Source: Micrococcales bacterium 72-143 (GTDB lineage Bacteria > Actinomycetota > Actinomycetes > Actinomycetales > Microbacteriaceae). From it: a stretch of DNA of 64,000 nt. Positions 43,087 to 51,178 of the stretch are shown piece by piece (position 1 is the stretch's first letter; every line of letters begins with the position of its first letter). The translations under genes were made by a program, and so were the position numbers. The stretch lies in assembly GCA_001898835.1 (NCBI GenBank), contig MKVM01000001.1, positions 392,233 through 456,232 on the forward strand. The letters run 5' to 3'. The notes beneath the pieces were generated by a model, which was not told where the DNA came from, did not search any database, and saw only the letters and a program-made list of their open reading frames with translations.

Positions 43087-43796
43087 CGCGCCCGCCTCCC
43101 GAGCACGTTCGTGACGCCCACGACGACCGCCACGACCGCCGCCGCGAGCACGGGGAGGCCCGGCGGCAGCCACGGCACCAGCACCGCCGCGACGACCGCC
43201 GCCGCGATCGCGACGGCGACGGGTTGGCGCGATGTGAGCCGCGGCCAGAGCAGGCCCAGGAATGCGGCCGCAGCCGCCGCATCCAGTCCGTACATGCGCA
43301 CGTCGCCCACCAGGTCGCCGAGCAGCGCCCCGAGCAGCGTCGTGAGGTTCCACCCCAGGTAGATCACGGCCCCCGTCACCCAGAAGCCCACCCGCTGGCC
43401 GCGGAGGGTCGGCTGGGCGCTCGCGACCGCCGTCGACTCGTCGATCGTCCAGTGGGCCGCGAGCAACCGGCGCCACCACGGCCCGCCGACGACGGGCGAC
43501 ATGCGCATCGAGTACAGGCCGTTGCGGATGCCGAGCAGCGTCGCGCTCGCGATCGCCGCGGGCCCCGCCGCGACGCCGCCCGACGCGAGCACCCCGACGA
43601 GAGCGAACTGCGAGCCACCCGAGAACATGAGGAGGCTCAGCACGCAGGTCTGCCAGATGTCGAGACCGGACGCGACGGCGAGCGCCCCGAACGACACCCC
43701 GTAGGCCGACACCGCGATGCCGACGCCCAGCGCGGCGCGCACGGCGGCTCCCGTCGCGTCGGGAACGGCCCGCGCGGGTGGGTTCGCCTCCGTCAC
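43083..43796 (-). CDS. azlC: AzlC-type branched-chain amino acid exporter subunit
   Basis: A 237-residue membrane protein with the family motifs YGVSFGALAVASGLDIWQTC (about residue 33), FSGGSQFALVG and RNGLYSMRMSPV. It exports branched-chain amino acids with AzlD. The GTG start overlaps the stop of the upstream histidine kinase (GTGA), so kinase, azlC and azlD are translated as a coupled set. Confidence 0.92.
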   Translation of the reverse strand: MTEANPPARAVPDATGAAVRAALGVGIAVSAYGVSFGALAVASGLDIWQTCVLSLLMFSGGSQFALVGVLASGGVAAGPAAIASATLLGIRNGLYSMRMSPVVGGPWWRRLLAAHWTIDESTAVASAQPTLRGQRVGFWVTGAVIYLGWNLTTLLGALLGDLVGDVRMYGLDAAAAAAFLGLLWPRLTSRQPVAVAIAAAVVAAVLVPWLPPGLPVLAAAVVAVVVGVTNVLGRRAR

Positions 43797-44707
43797 CGCG
43801 GCCCCGACGGCGCGCCCTGCACGGCGTTGTGGAAGCGGAGCGCGGGGAACACCGCCTGGACCGTGAAGCCGACGCCGGCCACGGTGTGCGCCTCGAATAC
43901 CCCGCCGAACAGCTCCGTGCGCTCGCGCATCTCGGTGATACCGCGCCCGGTGGGCACCTGGGTCAGCGCCGCGAGGTCGTCGCCGACGGTGTAGCCCTGC
44001 CGCTGGGCCTCGGCGTACGGGTCGAGGCCGTTGCGGATCGCCTCGGCGCGGATGCCGTCGTCCTCCACGAGGAGCTGCAGCCCGTCGTCGGTCCAGCCGA
44101 GCGTCACCTTCGCGTGGGTGCCCGGGCCGCCGTGGGCGAGGGCGTTCGCGAGCGCCTCCTGCAGGATCCGCAGCACCGCGACCTCCGCGCCCTCGCGCAG
44201 CTCGTGCGGCTCGCCGGTCTCGACGAGCTCCACCTCGAGCCCCTCGCCGCGGATGCCCTCGACGAGCTCGGTGAGGTTCGTGAGCGCGGGGGGCGCGCCG
44301 GCCTCCTGCTCGCCGTCGAGCGCGACATCCGCGACGCGCCGCAGGTCGGCGAGCACCGCCCGCGCGGAGTCGGCGATGGCGCCGGCGGTGCGCGCGGCGA
44401 CGGCCGGGTCCTGGGTCGCGGCGGAGCGGGCCCCCTCCGCCTGCGTGACGATCACCGTGAGGGCGCGCACGGCGACCTCGTGCAGCTCGCGCACCATCCG
44501 CAGCCGGCCGCCCTGCTCGGCGAGGGTGAGCTCCAGGTCGAGGCGGTCCCGCTCGGCGGCGGCCTTCTCGCGTGCGGCAAGGCGCGCACCGCGACGCGCC
44601 CGGCGCCAGAGCACGAGCAGCACGAGGACGAGCACGAGGAGCACTGCGGTGGCGGCGGCGAGCACGACGACGAGCGAGGTCGCGTTGGCGTCGAGCCAGG
44701 CGTCCAT
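43793..44707 (-). CDS. orphan histidine kinase, HisKA_3 type
   Basis: A 304-residue sensor kinase with one membrane segment (about residues 11-33), a coiled coil, the phosphorylation site His76 in VRELHEVAVR, and an ATPase domain with NALAHGGPGTHAKV, DDGIRAEA and GRGITEMRER. The sensing part is nearly absent, so it may respond through the membrane or a partner. No response regulator is adjacent; azlCD follows by overlap. GGGAGG lies 5 nt before the ATG. Confidence 0.85.
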   Translation of the reverse strand: MDAWLDANATSLVVVLAAATAVLLVLVLVLLVLWRRARRGARLAAREKAAAERDRLDLELTLAEQGGRLRMVRELHEVAVRALTVIVTQAEGARSAATQDPAVAARTAGAIADSARAVLADLRRVADVALDGEQEAGAPPALTNLTELVEGIRGEGLEVELVETGEPHELREGAEVAVLRILQEALANALAHGGPGTHAKVTLGWTDDGLQLLVEDDGIRAEAIRNGLDPYAEAQRQGYTVGDDLAALTQVPTGRGITEMRERTELFGGVFEAHTVAGVGFTVQAVFPALRFHNAVQGAPSGPR

Positions 44708-44758
44708 GTCGTCCTCCCGTCGCGCGCGCCGTTGCCGCGCGGTCGTCACGATGGTAGT

Positions 44759-44795
44759 GGAACGGGGGCCGCGCGACAGGCGCGGCCCCCGTTCC
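44759..44795 (-). terminator. 15-bp perfect stem-loop after the SHOCT gene
   Basis: GGAACGGGGGCCGCG (44759-44773) pairs with 44781-44795 around a 7-nt loop, 9 nt beyond the SHOCT gene stop. It separates that gene from the kinase-azlCD set. Confidence 0.75.
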
Positions 44796-44804
44796 GGATG
44801 CGGC

Positions 44805-45134
44805 TCAGGCCTGGGGCGGCTGCTGGCTGCGGAGCACCTCGAGTCGCGCCCGGTACTCGGTCTCCTCGATGTCGCCGCGCGCGAAGCGCTCCGCGAGCAC
44901 GGCCTCCGCGCTGCGCGCGGCCTGGGCCGCCGCCCACGGCGATCCCGCGGCACCCGGACCGCCCCACGGTCCACCCCATCCGGCGTTGCGCCAGCGACGG
45001 CGTCGGGTGGCGACGAGGGCGATGATGAGCCCGATGACGAGCAGCCAGAAGATCGCGGGGACGATCCAGAAGCCCGGTCCCCATCCCCAACCGGGGTGGA
45101 ACGGGCCGGCCGCGAGGGCGATGGTCGTGAGCAT
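44805..45134 (-). CDS. SHOCT-domain membrane protein
   Basis: A 109-residue protein with one hydrophobic segment (about residues 22-43), a Gly/Trp/Pro-rich linker and a C-terminal SHOCT motif (LAERFARGDIEETEYRARLE). Such small proteins are common next to envelope-stress two-component systems. A diverged copy of the palindrome found upstream of the two-component genes lies about 100 nt before its ATG, so it may be a target of that system. Confidence 0.82.
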   Translation of the reverse strand: MLTTIALAAGPFHPGWGWGPGFWIVPAIFWLLVIGLIIALVATRRRRWRNAGWGGPWGGPGAAGSPWAAAQAARSAEAVLAERFARGDIEETEYRARLEVLRSQQPPQA

Positions 45135-45229
45135 GTCAGGTGTCCTTTCGACGTCGGCTCGTGCGAGCCGTCGCGATCAGACTCCGCCGGATGGGGCGCG
45201 CGCGAATCCGCTCGCGGGCGTCTCCTCGC

Positions 45230-45245
45230 TACTCCCCCGGGACGA
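45230..45245. promoter_or_regulatory. diverged copy of the two-component operator, upstream of the SHOCT gene
   Basis: TACTCCCCCGGGACGA matches the perfect palindrome at 47177-47192 at 13 of 16 positions. It lies between the response-regulator stop and the SHOCT start. Confidence 0.45.
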
Positions 45246-45266
45246 CATCCGGTGCGGACCGCGCGG

Positions 45267-45926
45267 TCACGAACCGGGCGTGACGAGCCCGGTCTCGTAG
45301 GCGACGATCACCAGCTGCACCCGGTCACGGGCGGCGAGCTTCGCCATGATGCGCGACACGTGGGTCTTCGCGGTGAGCGGGCTGAGGAAGAGCGCGGCGC
45401 CGATCTCCTCGTTGGTGAGCCCCTGCCCGACGAGCGCGAGCACCTCGCGCTCCCGCTCGGTGAGCCCCGCGAGCCGCGCGGTGTCGGGCGGGGCGGCCAT
45501 GCCCGCGGCGAGGCGCGAGAGCAGCGTGCGGGTGACGCTCGGGCTGAGCAGCGCCTCTCCGGCCGCGACGACGTGCACGGCGCGGATGAGCTCGACCGGC
45601 TCGGTGTCCTTCACGAGGAAGCCGCTCGCGCCCGCGCGGATCGCCTGCGCGACGTACTCGTCCAGCTCGAAGGTCGTCACGACCACGACGTGCACCCCGG
45701 CCAGCGCGGGGTCGGAGACGATCCGCTCGGTGGCCCACAGGCCGTCGCCGTCCGGCATCCGGATGTCCATGAGGAGCACGTCCGGCCGCTCGCGCTTCGC
45801 GAGGGAGACGGCGTCCCGCCCGGTGGCGGCCTCCCCCACGACGACAAGCTCGGGCTCGGACTCCAGGAGGCTGCGGAAGCCGGCCCGGATGAGCTGCTGG
45901 TCGTCGGCGATCGCCACGCGGATCAT
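45267..45926 (-). CDS. LuxR/NarL-type response regulator
   Basis: A 219-residue regulator: receiver domain with the acidic pair ADDQ, phosphoacceptor Asp54 (LLMDIRMPDG), Thr in VVTTFE and Lys in LVKD, then a LuxR helix-turn-helix (LTEREREVLALVGQGLTNEE and the recognition helix SPLTAKTHVSRI). Its ATG overlaps the kinase stop (ATGA), so it is the cognate partner. Confidence 0.94.
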   Translation of the reverse strand: MIRVAIADDQQLIRAGFRSLLESEPELVVVGEAATGRDAVSLAKRERPDVLLMDIRMPDGDGLWATERIVSDPALAGVHVVVVTTFELDEYVAQAIRAGASGFLVKDTEPVELIRAVHVVAAGEALLSPSVTRTLLSRLAAGMAAPPDTARLAGLTEREREVLALVGQGLTNEEIGAALFLSPLTAKTHVSRIMAKLAARDRVQLVIVAYETGLVTPGS

Positions 45927-47119
45927 GGGCGTGCCCCTCCCGTCGGCAGCTGCGCTCGGACCGTGAAGCCGCCGTCCTGCACGACCTCGAACCGCCCGCC
46001 CAGCTGCTCGACCCTCTCGCGCATGCCCGTGAGGCCGCGCCCCGGCGCGAAGGGGGCGTCCCGCCCGTCGTCGCGCACCTCCACGCGGATGCCGTCCGCC
46101 TCCGGCGCGATCCGCACCTCCACCCGCGATACCGCGACCCCGTGCCGTGCCACGTTGGTGAGCCCCTCCTGCACGATGCGGTAGGCGGCGGCGCCGACGG
46201 GCGCGGGAACCTCGAGGCCGCCCAGGGCATCGTCGAGGACGAGCTCCGCCCCCGGCACGGCCGCCTGGGCGACGAGCGCCGCGATGCCCGCGATGCCGGG
46301 CTGGGGGGCCCGCGGAGCCTCGCCATCGGCGCGCAGCACCCCCAGCACGGATCGCACGTCGTCGAGCGCCGTCTTGCTCGCCTGCTTGATCGAGGCGAGC
46401 GCCTCGACCGCCTTCTCGGGCTGGGACTCGGCCAGGTGCAGCCCGACGCCGGCCTGCACGTTGATCTGGCTGAGCGAGTGCGCGAGCACGTCGTGGAGCT
46501 CGCGGGCGATGCGCATCCGCTCCTCCTCGGCTGCGGTCTGGCGGCGCCGCGCAGCCGCCGACCGGAAGGCCGCCACGCGCGCGCGACGCGACGCGAGGAG
46601 TTCGCCCAAGCCGATCGCGAACACGAGGCCGAGCGTCGTCCCGAGCAGTCGCGGCGGCGGCCACAACGTCGCATCGCCGATCACCGATACCGCGAACACC
46701 GCCACCCACGCGCTCGCGAGCGACACCCACGCCCACACGCGGGCGCCGCGCACGACGGCACCCGCGAGAGCGAAGGCGAAGGCGAGCGGAGGGGGACCGC
46801 CGGACGCCGCGAACAGCAGGGAGGCGACGGACACCGCCGCGACCACCGCGACGACGGGCCCCGGCAGGCGTCGCGCGGCGATGAGCGCGAGCGGACCCGC
46901 GAGCGACAGCGCGAGCGTGAGGGCGGCGACGGCCGGCGGATGCTCGCCCCCGCGGAGCACCACGAACGCGCCGATCAGCTGGACGAACGCACTCAGCAGC
47001 ACCGGGACCCAGAGCCGGAGCGCACGCGAGGGGCCGCGGCGCATGGCATCCGGATCGTGGAGCGCCCAGCTGCCCCCGCCCCAGGGCGGACCCTCATGGT
47101 GCGAGTAGGGCCCGGGCAT
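45923..47119 (-). CDS. sensor histidine kinase, HisKA_3 type
   Basis: A 398-residue kinase. Four to six membrane segments occupy about residues 35-180, followed by a dimerisation helix with the phospho-His near residue 208 (RIARELHDVLAHSLSQINVQ) and an ATPase domain (GLTNVARHG, DDGRDAP, GRGLTGMRERV). A TAGCAT hexamer (47126-47131) stands 6 nt before the ATG, and a perfect 16-bp palindrome is centred about 65 bp upstream of the expected transcription start. Confidence 0.93.
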   Translation of the reverse strand: MPGPYSHHEGPPWGGGSWALHDPDAMRRGPSRALRLWVPVLLSAFVQLIGAFVVLRGGEHPPAVAALTLALSLAGPLALIAARRLPGPVVAVVAAVSVASLLFAASGGPPPLAFAFALAGAVVRGARVWAWVSLASAWVAVFAVSVIGDATLWPPPRLLGTTLGLVFAIGLGELLASRRARVAAFRSAAARRRQTAAEEERMRIARELHDVLAHSLSQINVQAGVGLHLAESQPEKAVEALASIKQASKTALDDVRSVLGVLRADGEAPRAPQPGIAGIAALVAQAAVPGAELVLDDALGGLEVPAPVGAAAYRIVQEGLTNVARHGVAVSRVEVRIAPEADGIRVEVRDDGRDAPFAPGRGLTGMRERVEQLGGRFEVVQDGGFTVRAQLPTGGARP

Positions 47120-47176
47120 GGCGCCATGCTACGCGGGCGAGGCGCCGCACCCGTCCGCTCGGCGGCGCCACCCGGC

Positions 47177-47192
47177 TACTCCCGCGGGAGTA
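47177..47192. promoter_or_regulatory. 16-bp perfect palindrome, candidate response-regulator operator
   Basis: TACTCCCGCGGGAGTA is a perfect palindrome flanked by near-symmetrical CCGG. It lies upstream of the kinase-regulator operon at a distance suited to an activator site. Confidence 0.6.
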
Positions 47193-47198
47193 CCCGGC

Positions 47199-47633
47199 TC
47201 AGGGCTCGTCGCCGAGGGCGGCGCGCGACGGGTCGTCGGGGTCGTAGTAGACGGTCGTCGTGGCGCCGTCGAGCCTCGCGATGTAGCTCGTAGCGCTCGC
47301 CCGCGAGAAGTGGCGGTCGCGTCCGGTGATGGTGAACTCGCGCCCGTCGACCGTGTAGGCCCAGACGAGGTAGTAGTACTCGTGGCCGTTCCGGGTGCGG
47401 GACACGAAGCGGTCGGTGAGCGGCACCGCCTGCGCCTGCTCGCCCGTGCGCATGAGGTCGTCCCGCTGCAGGGTGGTCACGAGGAACACCCCCAGGGTGC
47501 CGACGACGAGCGCCGCGATGACGATGAGCCCGATGATCAGCATCCGCCCGCGAGGCAGCGACGGACGGGACAGTCGCACGTTCACGCGGACCTGCGGATC
47601 CCGCTCGGCTGGGGCAGGGGGCGTGTCGTTCAT
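47199..47633 (-). CDS. single-pass membrane protein of unknown function
   Basis: A 144-residue protein with a cytoplasmic Pro-rich start, one membrane segment (about residues 32-54) and an external beta-rich domain (HEYYYLVWAYTVDGREFTIT, TTTVYYDPDDPSRAALGDEP) resembling the DUF3592-type fold by pattern only. It lies between tRNA-Asn and the two-component operon on the same strand; its stop is close to the palindrome. Confidence 0.65.
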   Translation of the reverse strand: MNDTPPAPAERDPQVRVNVRLSRPSLPRGRMLIIGLIVIAALVVGTLGVFLVTTLQRDDLMRTGEQAQAVPLTDRFVSRTRNGHEYYYLVWAYTVDGREFTITGRDRHFSRASATSYIARLDGATTTVYYDPDDPSRAALGDEP

Positions 47634-47637
47634 GAAG

Positions 47638-47710
47638 CTCCCCGGCTTGGACTCGAACCAAGAACCTATCGGTTAACAGCCGATTGCTCTGCCAATTGAG
47701 CTACCGAGGA
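47638..47710 (-). tRNA. tRNA-Asn (anticodon GTT)
   Basis: A cloverleaf on the minus strand: acceptor TCCTCGG/CCGGGGA with one wobble, D arm AGCTCAATTGGCAGAGC, anticodon stem ATCGG/CCGAT around CTGTTAA, T arm with GGTTCGAGTCC. The discriminator is G and CCA is not encoded. Confidence 0.97.
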
Positions 47711-47730
47711 TCGCTGTGAGAACAGCCTCG

Positions 47731-48729
47731 CTAGCTTAGCAAAGGTTCGGGCTCGCTCCTGACGACGCAGGTCGGCGACGGCGTGGCCGCGACCCCGAGC
47801 AGCACGGGCGTGCCGTCGGCCCCGATGCGGAAGGTCGCGAGCTCGTCCGAGAGCTGGTTCGCCACGTGCAGGAGCTCCCCGTCGACGAGCAGATGACGGG
47901 GCCAGCGGCCGCCGGATGCGACCCAGCCCACGGCGCGCGCGCCGTCGTCCTCGAGTGCGATCACCGCGATCCGGTCCGCCCCGCGGACGCCGGCGTACAG
48001 GAAGCAGCCGTCCTCGCTCACGCCGAGCGCAGCCGCCTGGTCCTCCCCGGGCGTCGCGCCGGGCAGCGCCAGAATCTGCACGACCTCGAGCTCGCGACCG
48101 GCGGGATCGAGCACGAGCAGCTCGCAGCTCCACTCGCCGAGCAGCGCGAGCTCGCCCGTGGGAAGCGCGTGCAGGTCGCGCGGGCCGGTGCCCGCGGGGA
48201 GGGCGAGCGAGCCGGTGCGCTCGAGCCGCCCATCCGGCGTGCGTGAGTGGACGTGCAGGCGATCGGCGCCGAGGTCGAGCGTCAGCACGCGACCGTCCGG
48301 CATCACGTGCACGTGGTGCGCGTGCGGTCCCTCCTGTGCGGGCAGCGGACCGGATCCGGAGCCGTCGAGCCGCTGGACCGGACGCGGGTCGCCTGCTCGC
48401 GCGACGACGACCGCGCCGTCGCCGTAGCAGGCCACCGCGACGGTGTCGTCGTCGAGGAACGCGGCGTGGCAGGGCCACCGCCCCTCGAGCCGGGTCACAC
48501 CGTCAGCGCGCCAGCCGCCGGCCTCGCGCACGAACCACGCGAGCGCGCCCTCGCCCTCGAGCGCCGCCACCATGCGCTCGCCCCGCACCGCCAGCCACGA
48601 CGGCGAGGCGACCGCGGGCCCCTCGCCCGTCAGCGCGACCGCTCCCCCCGGATGGGATGCAGCGGTCGCGATCCCCGGCGCCGTGCCGTCCATGTCGGGC
48701 CCGTAGGCGCCGACCAGCAGGCGGGTCAC
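47731..48729 (-). CDS. lactonase-fold beta-propeller protein (Pgl-like)
   Basis: A 332-residue seven-bladed-propeller protein of the YbhE/6-phosphogluconolactonase (cycloisomerase 2) family: LLVGAYGPDM at the start, EGPHAHHVHVMPDGRVLTLD in the middle and FLYAGVRGADRIAVI later. The substrate is not certain; the family includes true 6-phosphogluconolactonases and relatives of unknown activity. The GTG start overlaps the stop of the ATPase gene upstream, placing it at the end of the transporter operon. Confidence 0.82.
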   Translation of the reverse strand: MTRLLVGAYGPDMDGTAPGIATAASHPGGAVALTGEGPAVASPSWLAVRGERMVAALEGEGALAWFVREAGGWRADGVTRLEGRWPCHAAFLDDDTVAVACYGDGAVVVARAGDPRPVQRLDGSGSGPLPAQEGPHAHHVHVMPDGRVLTLDLGADRLHVHSRTPDGRLERTGSLALPAGTGPRDLHALPTGELALLGEWSCELLVLDPAGRELEVVQILALPGATPGEDQAAALGVSEDGCFLYAGVRGADRIAVIALEDDGARAVGWVASGGRWPRHLLVDGELLHVANQLSDELATFRIGADGTPVLLGVAATPSPTCVVRSEPEPLLS

Positions 48730-49523
48730 GCGTGCAGTCCCGCGAGGGTGCGCACGTACTCGTGCAGGGGCGTCGCGAGCACCTCGTCGACCGGGCCGTA
48801 CCCGACGATGAGTCCCGCGTGCAGCACGGCGATGCGGTCGACGATGGTGCGCAGCTCGCGCAGGTCGTGCCCCACGATCAGGGCGCTGAACCCCAGCTCG
48901 CGCTGCAGCTCGGCCACCACCTGCAGGATCGGCCCGCGCACGAGCACATCGACGCCCATGGTCGGGTCGTCCGCGACGAGCAGCTCGGGTTCGAGCACGA
49001 GCGAGCGGGCGAGCGCGATGCGCTGCCGCTGGCCGCGGCTCAGCTCGTGGGGGAACTTCTCCATGACCGACAGCGGGAGGCGGACGGCGTCGACGAGGGT
49101 CGCGACCGCCGCGCCCGCCTCGACGCGATCGAAGTGCTTGTCGCGCTGGAAGATCGGCTCGGCGACGTTCTCGCCGACCGTGAGGTGCGGCTGGAGGGAG
49201 GAGCCGCCGTCCTGCGGGAGGTAGCCCACCCGAAGCGCCAACCGGTCGCGGACGCGCGCGCTCGTGCCGCGCAGCTCCTGGCCGAGCACCACGAGACGGC
49301 CGCCCCGGATCTCCGGTGCCTCGCGCTCCCCCGGCGCCGTCTGCGTCGCGATCGCCCGCGCGAGGGTCGTCTTGCCCGAGCCCGCCTCGCCGATGACGCC
49401 GAGCGTCTCCCCGCGCGCGAGCTGGAACGAGACCCCGTTGATGGCCGGGGTCTCGTCGCGCCCGTACCCGAGGGTCAGGTCGTCGGCGAGCACCGCCGCC
49501 TCGGTCGACGGGCGTGCGCTCAT
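48726..49523 (-). CDS. additional ABC ATPase with altered Walker B
   Basis: A 265-residue ATP-binding cassette. Walker A (GEAGSGKTT), the signature (LSRGQRQR in place of LSGGQ) and the H-loop (IVGHD) are present. Walker B reads LLVADDPT: the catalytic glutamate position holds Asp186. This is the third ATPase domain in an operon that already has a two-domain ATPase. It overlaps both neighbours (ATGA upstream, GTGA downstream). Confidence 0.88.
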   Translation of the reverse strand: MSARPSTEAAVLADDLTLGYGRDETPAINGVSFQLARGETLGVIGEAGSGKTTLARAIATQTAPGEREAPEIRGGRLVVLGQELRGTSARVRDRLALRVGYLPQDGGSSLQPHLTVGENVAEPIFQRDKHFDRVEAGAAVATLVDAVRLPLSVMEKFPHELSRGQRQRIALARSLVLEPELLVADDPTMGVDVLVRGPILQVVAELQRELGFSALIVGHDLRELRTIVDRIAVLHAGLIVGYGPVDEVLATPLHEYVRTLAGLHA

Positions 49524-51178
49524 CCGGCGTCCCCGTGCAACGCCGCCAGCTCGGCGCGACGACGCGCCTGCTCCACGGGGTCGGGCACCGGCAGGGATGC
49601 CAGCAGCCGCCTCGTGTACGGGTCGTGCGGCGTCCCCAGCACCTGCGCCGTCGAGCCCTCCTCGGCGATCTCGCCGCGGTGCAGCACCACGACGCGGTGC
49701 GCCACCCGGTCGACGACGGCGAGGTCGTGCGTGATGAAGAGCGAGGCGAAGCCGAACCGCTCCTGCAGCTCCTCGAAGAGTTCGAGCACGCGCGCCTGCA
49801 CCGACACGTCGAGTGCGCTCGTCGGCTCGTCGGCGATGAGCAGCTTCGGGTCGAGGGCGAGCGCGCGGGCGAGGCTCGCGCGCTGACGCTGACCGCCGGA
49901 GAGCTCGTGCGGGTAGCGGTCGCCGTAGGCGCCGCCAAGCTGCACGGCGTCGAGCAGCTCGTCCACCCGGCCGCGGGCCTCGGCGGCCGAGGAGGCGGCC
50001 CCGTGGACGATGAGCGGCTCGGCGACGCACTCCGCGATGGTGAGCAGCGGGTTGAAGCTCGTGGCCGGGTCCTGGAAGACGAACCCGAGCTCGCGTCGGC
50101 GGGGCCGGAACTGGCGCTCTTTCACGCCGCGCATCTCGGTGCCCAGCACCCGCAGCGATCCGCCCGTCACGGGCGCGAGGCCCGCGATGGCCCGCCCGAT
50201 CGTCGTCTTGCCGGAGCCCGACTCGCCGACGAGCCCCACGACCTCCCCCGCGCCGATGCGCAGGTCGACATCGTGCACCGCGCGGAAGGGCTTGCGGCCG
50301 AAACGTCCCGGGTACTCGATCTCGAGCCCTTGCGCCTCGACGACGGCCTCGGCGGCGGCACTCGCGGGGACCGCGCGCTCGGTGAGCTCCACGCGCGGCA
50401 CCGCCGCCAGGAGACGCTTGGTGTACTCGTGCCGCGGGGCGGCGAACAGCTCGCGCACGGGAGCCGTCTCGACGATCTCGCCCCGGTACATGACCGCGAC
50501 GCGGTCGGCGAGGTCGGCCACGACGCCCATGTTGTGGGTGATGAGCACGATCGCGGTGCCGAACTCGTCACGGCAGCGGCGCAGCAGCTCGAGGATCTCC
50601 GCCTGCACGGTGACGTCGAGCGCGGTCGTCGGCTCGTCGGCGATGAGCACGGAGGCATCGAGAGCGAGCGCCATCGCGATGACGATGCGCTGCTTCTGAC
50701 CGCCCGAGAACTGGTGAGGGTAATCGTCGATGCGCCGCTCGGGCTCGGGGATGCCGACCTTCCGCAGCATGTCGATCGCGTGGGCGCGCGCCTGCTTCTT
50801 GCTGTAGCTGCCGTGAGCCCTCAGCCCCTCGGCGATCTGCCAGCCGACCGTGTAGACGGGGTTGAGCGCCGTCGACGGCTCCTGGAAGATCATCGCCGCC
50901 TTCGTGCCGCGCAGCTGCCGCAGCCGTCCGGCGTCGAGCGTCACGACGTCCTCGGCGCCGACCAGCACCGCGCCCGACACGGATGCGGTCTCGGGGAGCA
51001 GACGCAGGATGCTGCGCGCGGTCACCGTCTTGCCCGACCCGGACTCGCCGACCACCGCGAGCACCTCGCCGGGGGCGACCTGGAGGTCGACGCCGCGCAC
51101 GGCCTGCACCGTGCCGCCGTCCGTGTCGAAGGAGATCCGCAGCTCGCGGATGTCGACGGCCGTCTCGCTCGCGCCCAT
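49520..51178 (-). CDS. oligopeptide-type ABC transporter ATPase, two fused domains (DppD-DppF type)
   Basis: A 552-residue protein with two complete cassettes: domain one about residues 5-265 (GESGSGKTVTAR, FSGGQKQR, LIADEPTTALD) and domain two about residues 285-545 (GESGSGKTTIGR, LSGGQRQR, LIADEPTSALD). Both catalytic Glu are intact. It energises import through the two permeases upstream. Start ATG overlaps the permease stop by one base (TGATG). Confidence 0.94.
   Translation of the reverse strand: MGASETAVDIRELRISFDTDGGTVQAVRGVDLQVAPGEVLAVVGESGSGKTVTARSILRLLPETASVSGAVLVGAEDVVTLDAGRLRQLRGTKAAMIFQEPSTALNPVYTVGWQIAEGLRAHGSYSKKQARAHAIDMLRKVGIPEPERRIDDYPHQFSGGQKQRIVIAMALALDASVLIADEPTTALDVTVQAEILELLRRCRDEFGTAIVLITHNMGVVADLADRVAVMYRGEIVETAPVRELFAAPRHEYTKRLLAAVPRVELTERAVPASAAAEAVVEAQGLEIEYPGRFGRKPFRAVHDVDLRIGAGEVVGLVGESGSGKTTIGRAIAGLAPVTGGSLRVLGTEMRGVKERQFRPRRRELGFVFQDPATSFNPLLTIAECVAEPLIVHGAASSAAEARGRVDELLDAVQLGGAYGDRYPHELSGGQRQRASLARALALDPKLLIADEPTSALDVSVQARVLELFEELQERFGFASLFITHDLAVVDRVAHRVVVLHRGEIAEEGSTAQVLGTPHDPYTRRLLASLPVPDPVEQARRRAELAALHGDAG

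Noticed and set aside
39487-43362. Open frame of about 1290 codons on the plus strand
   Set aside because: It runs opposite to the membrane protein, glycosyltransferase, transporter and AzlCD genes and across def in the wrong frame. The product is Arg- and His-rich low-complexity sequence.
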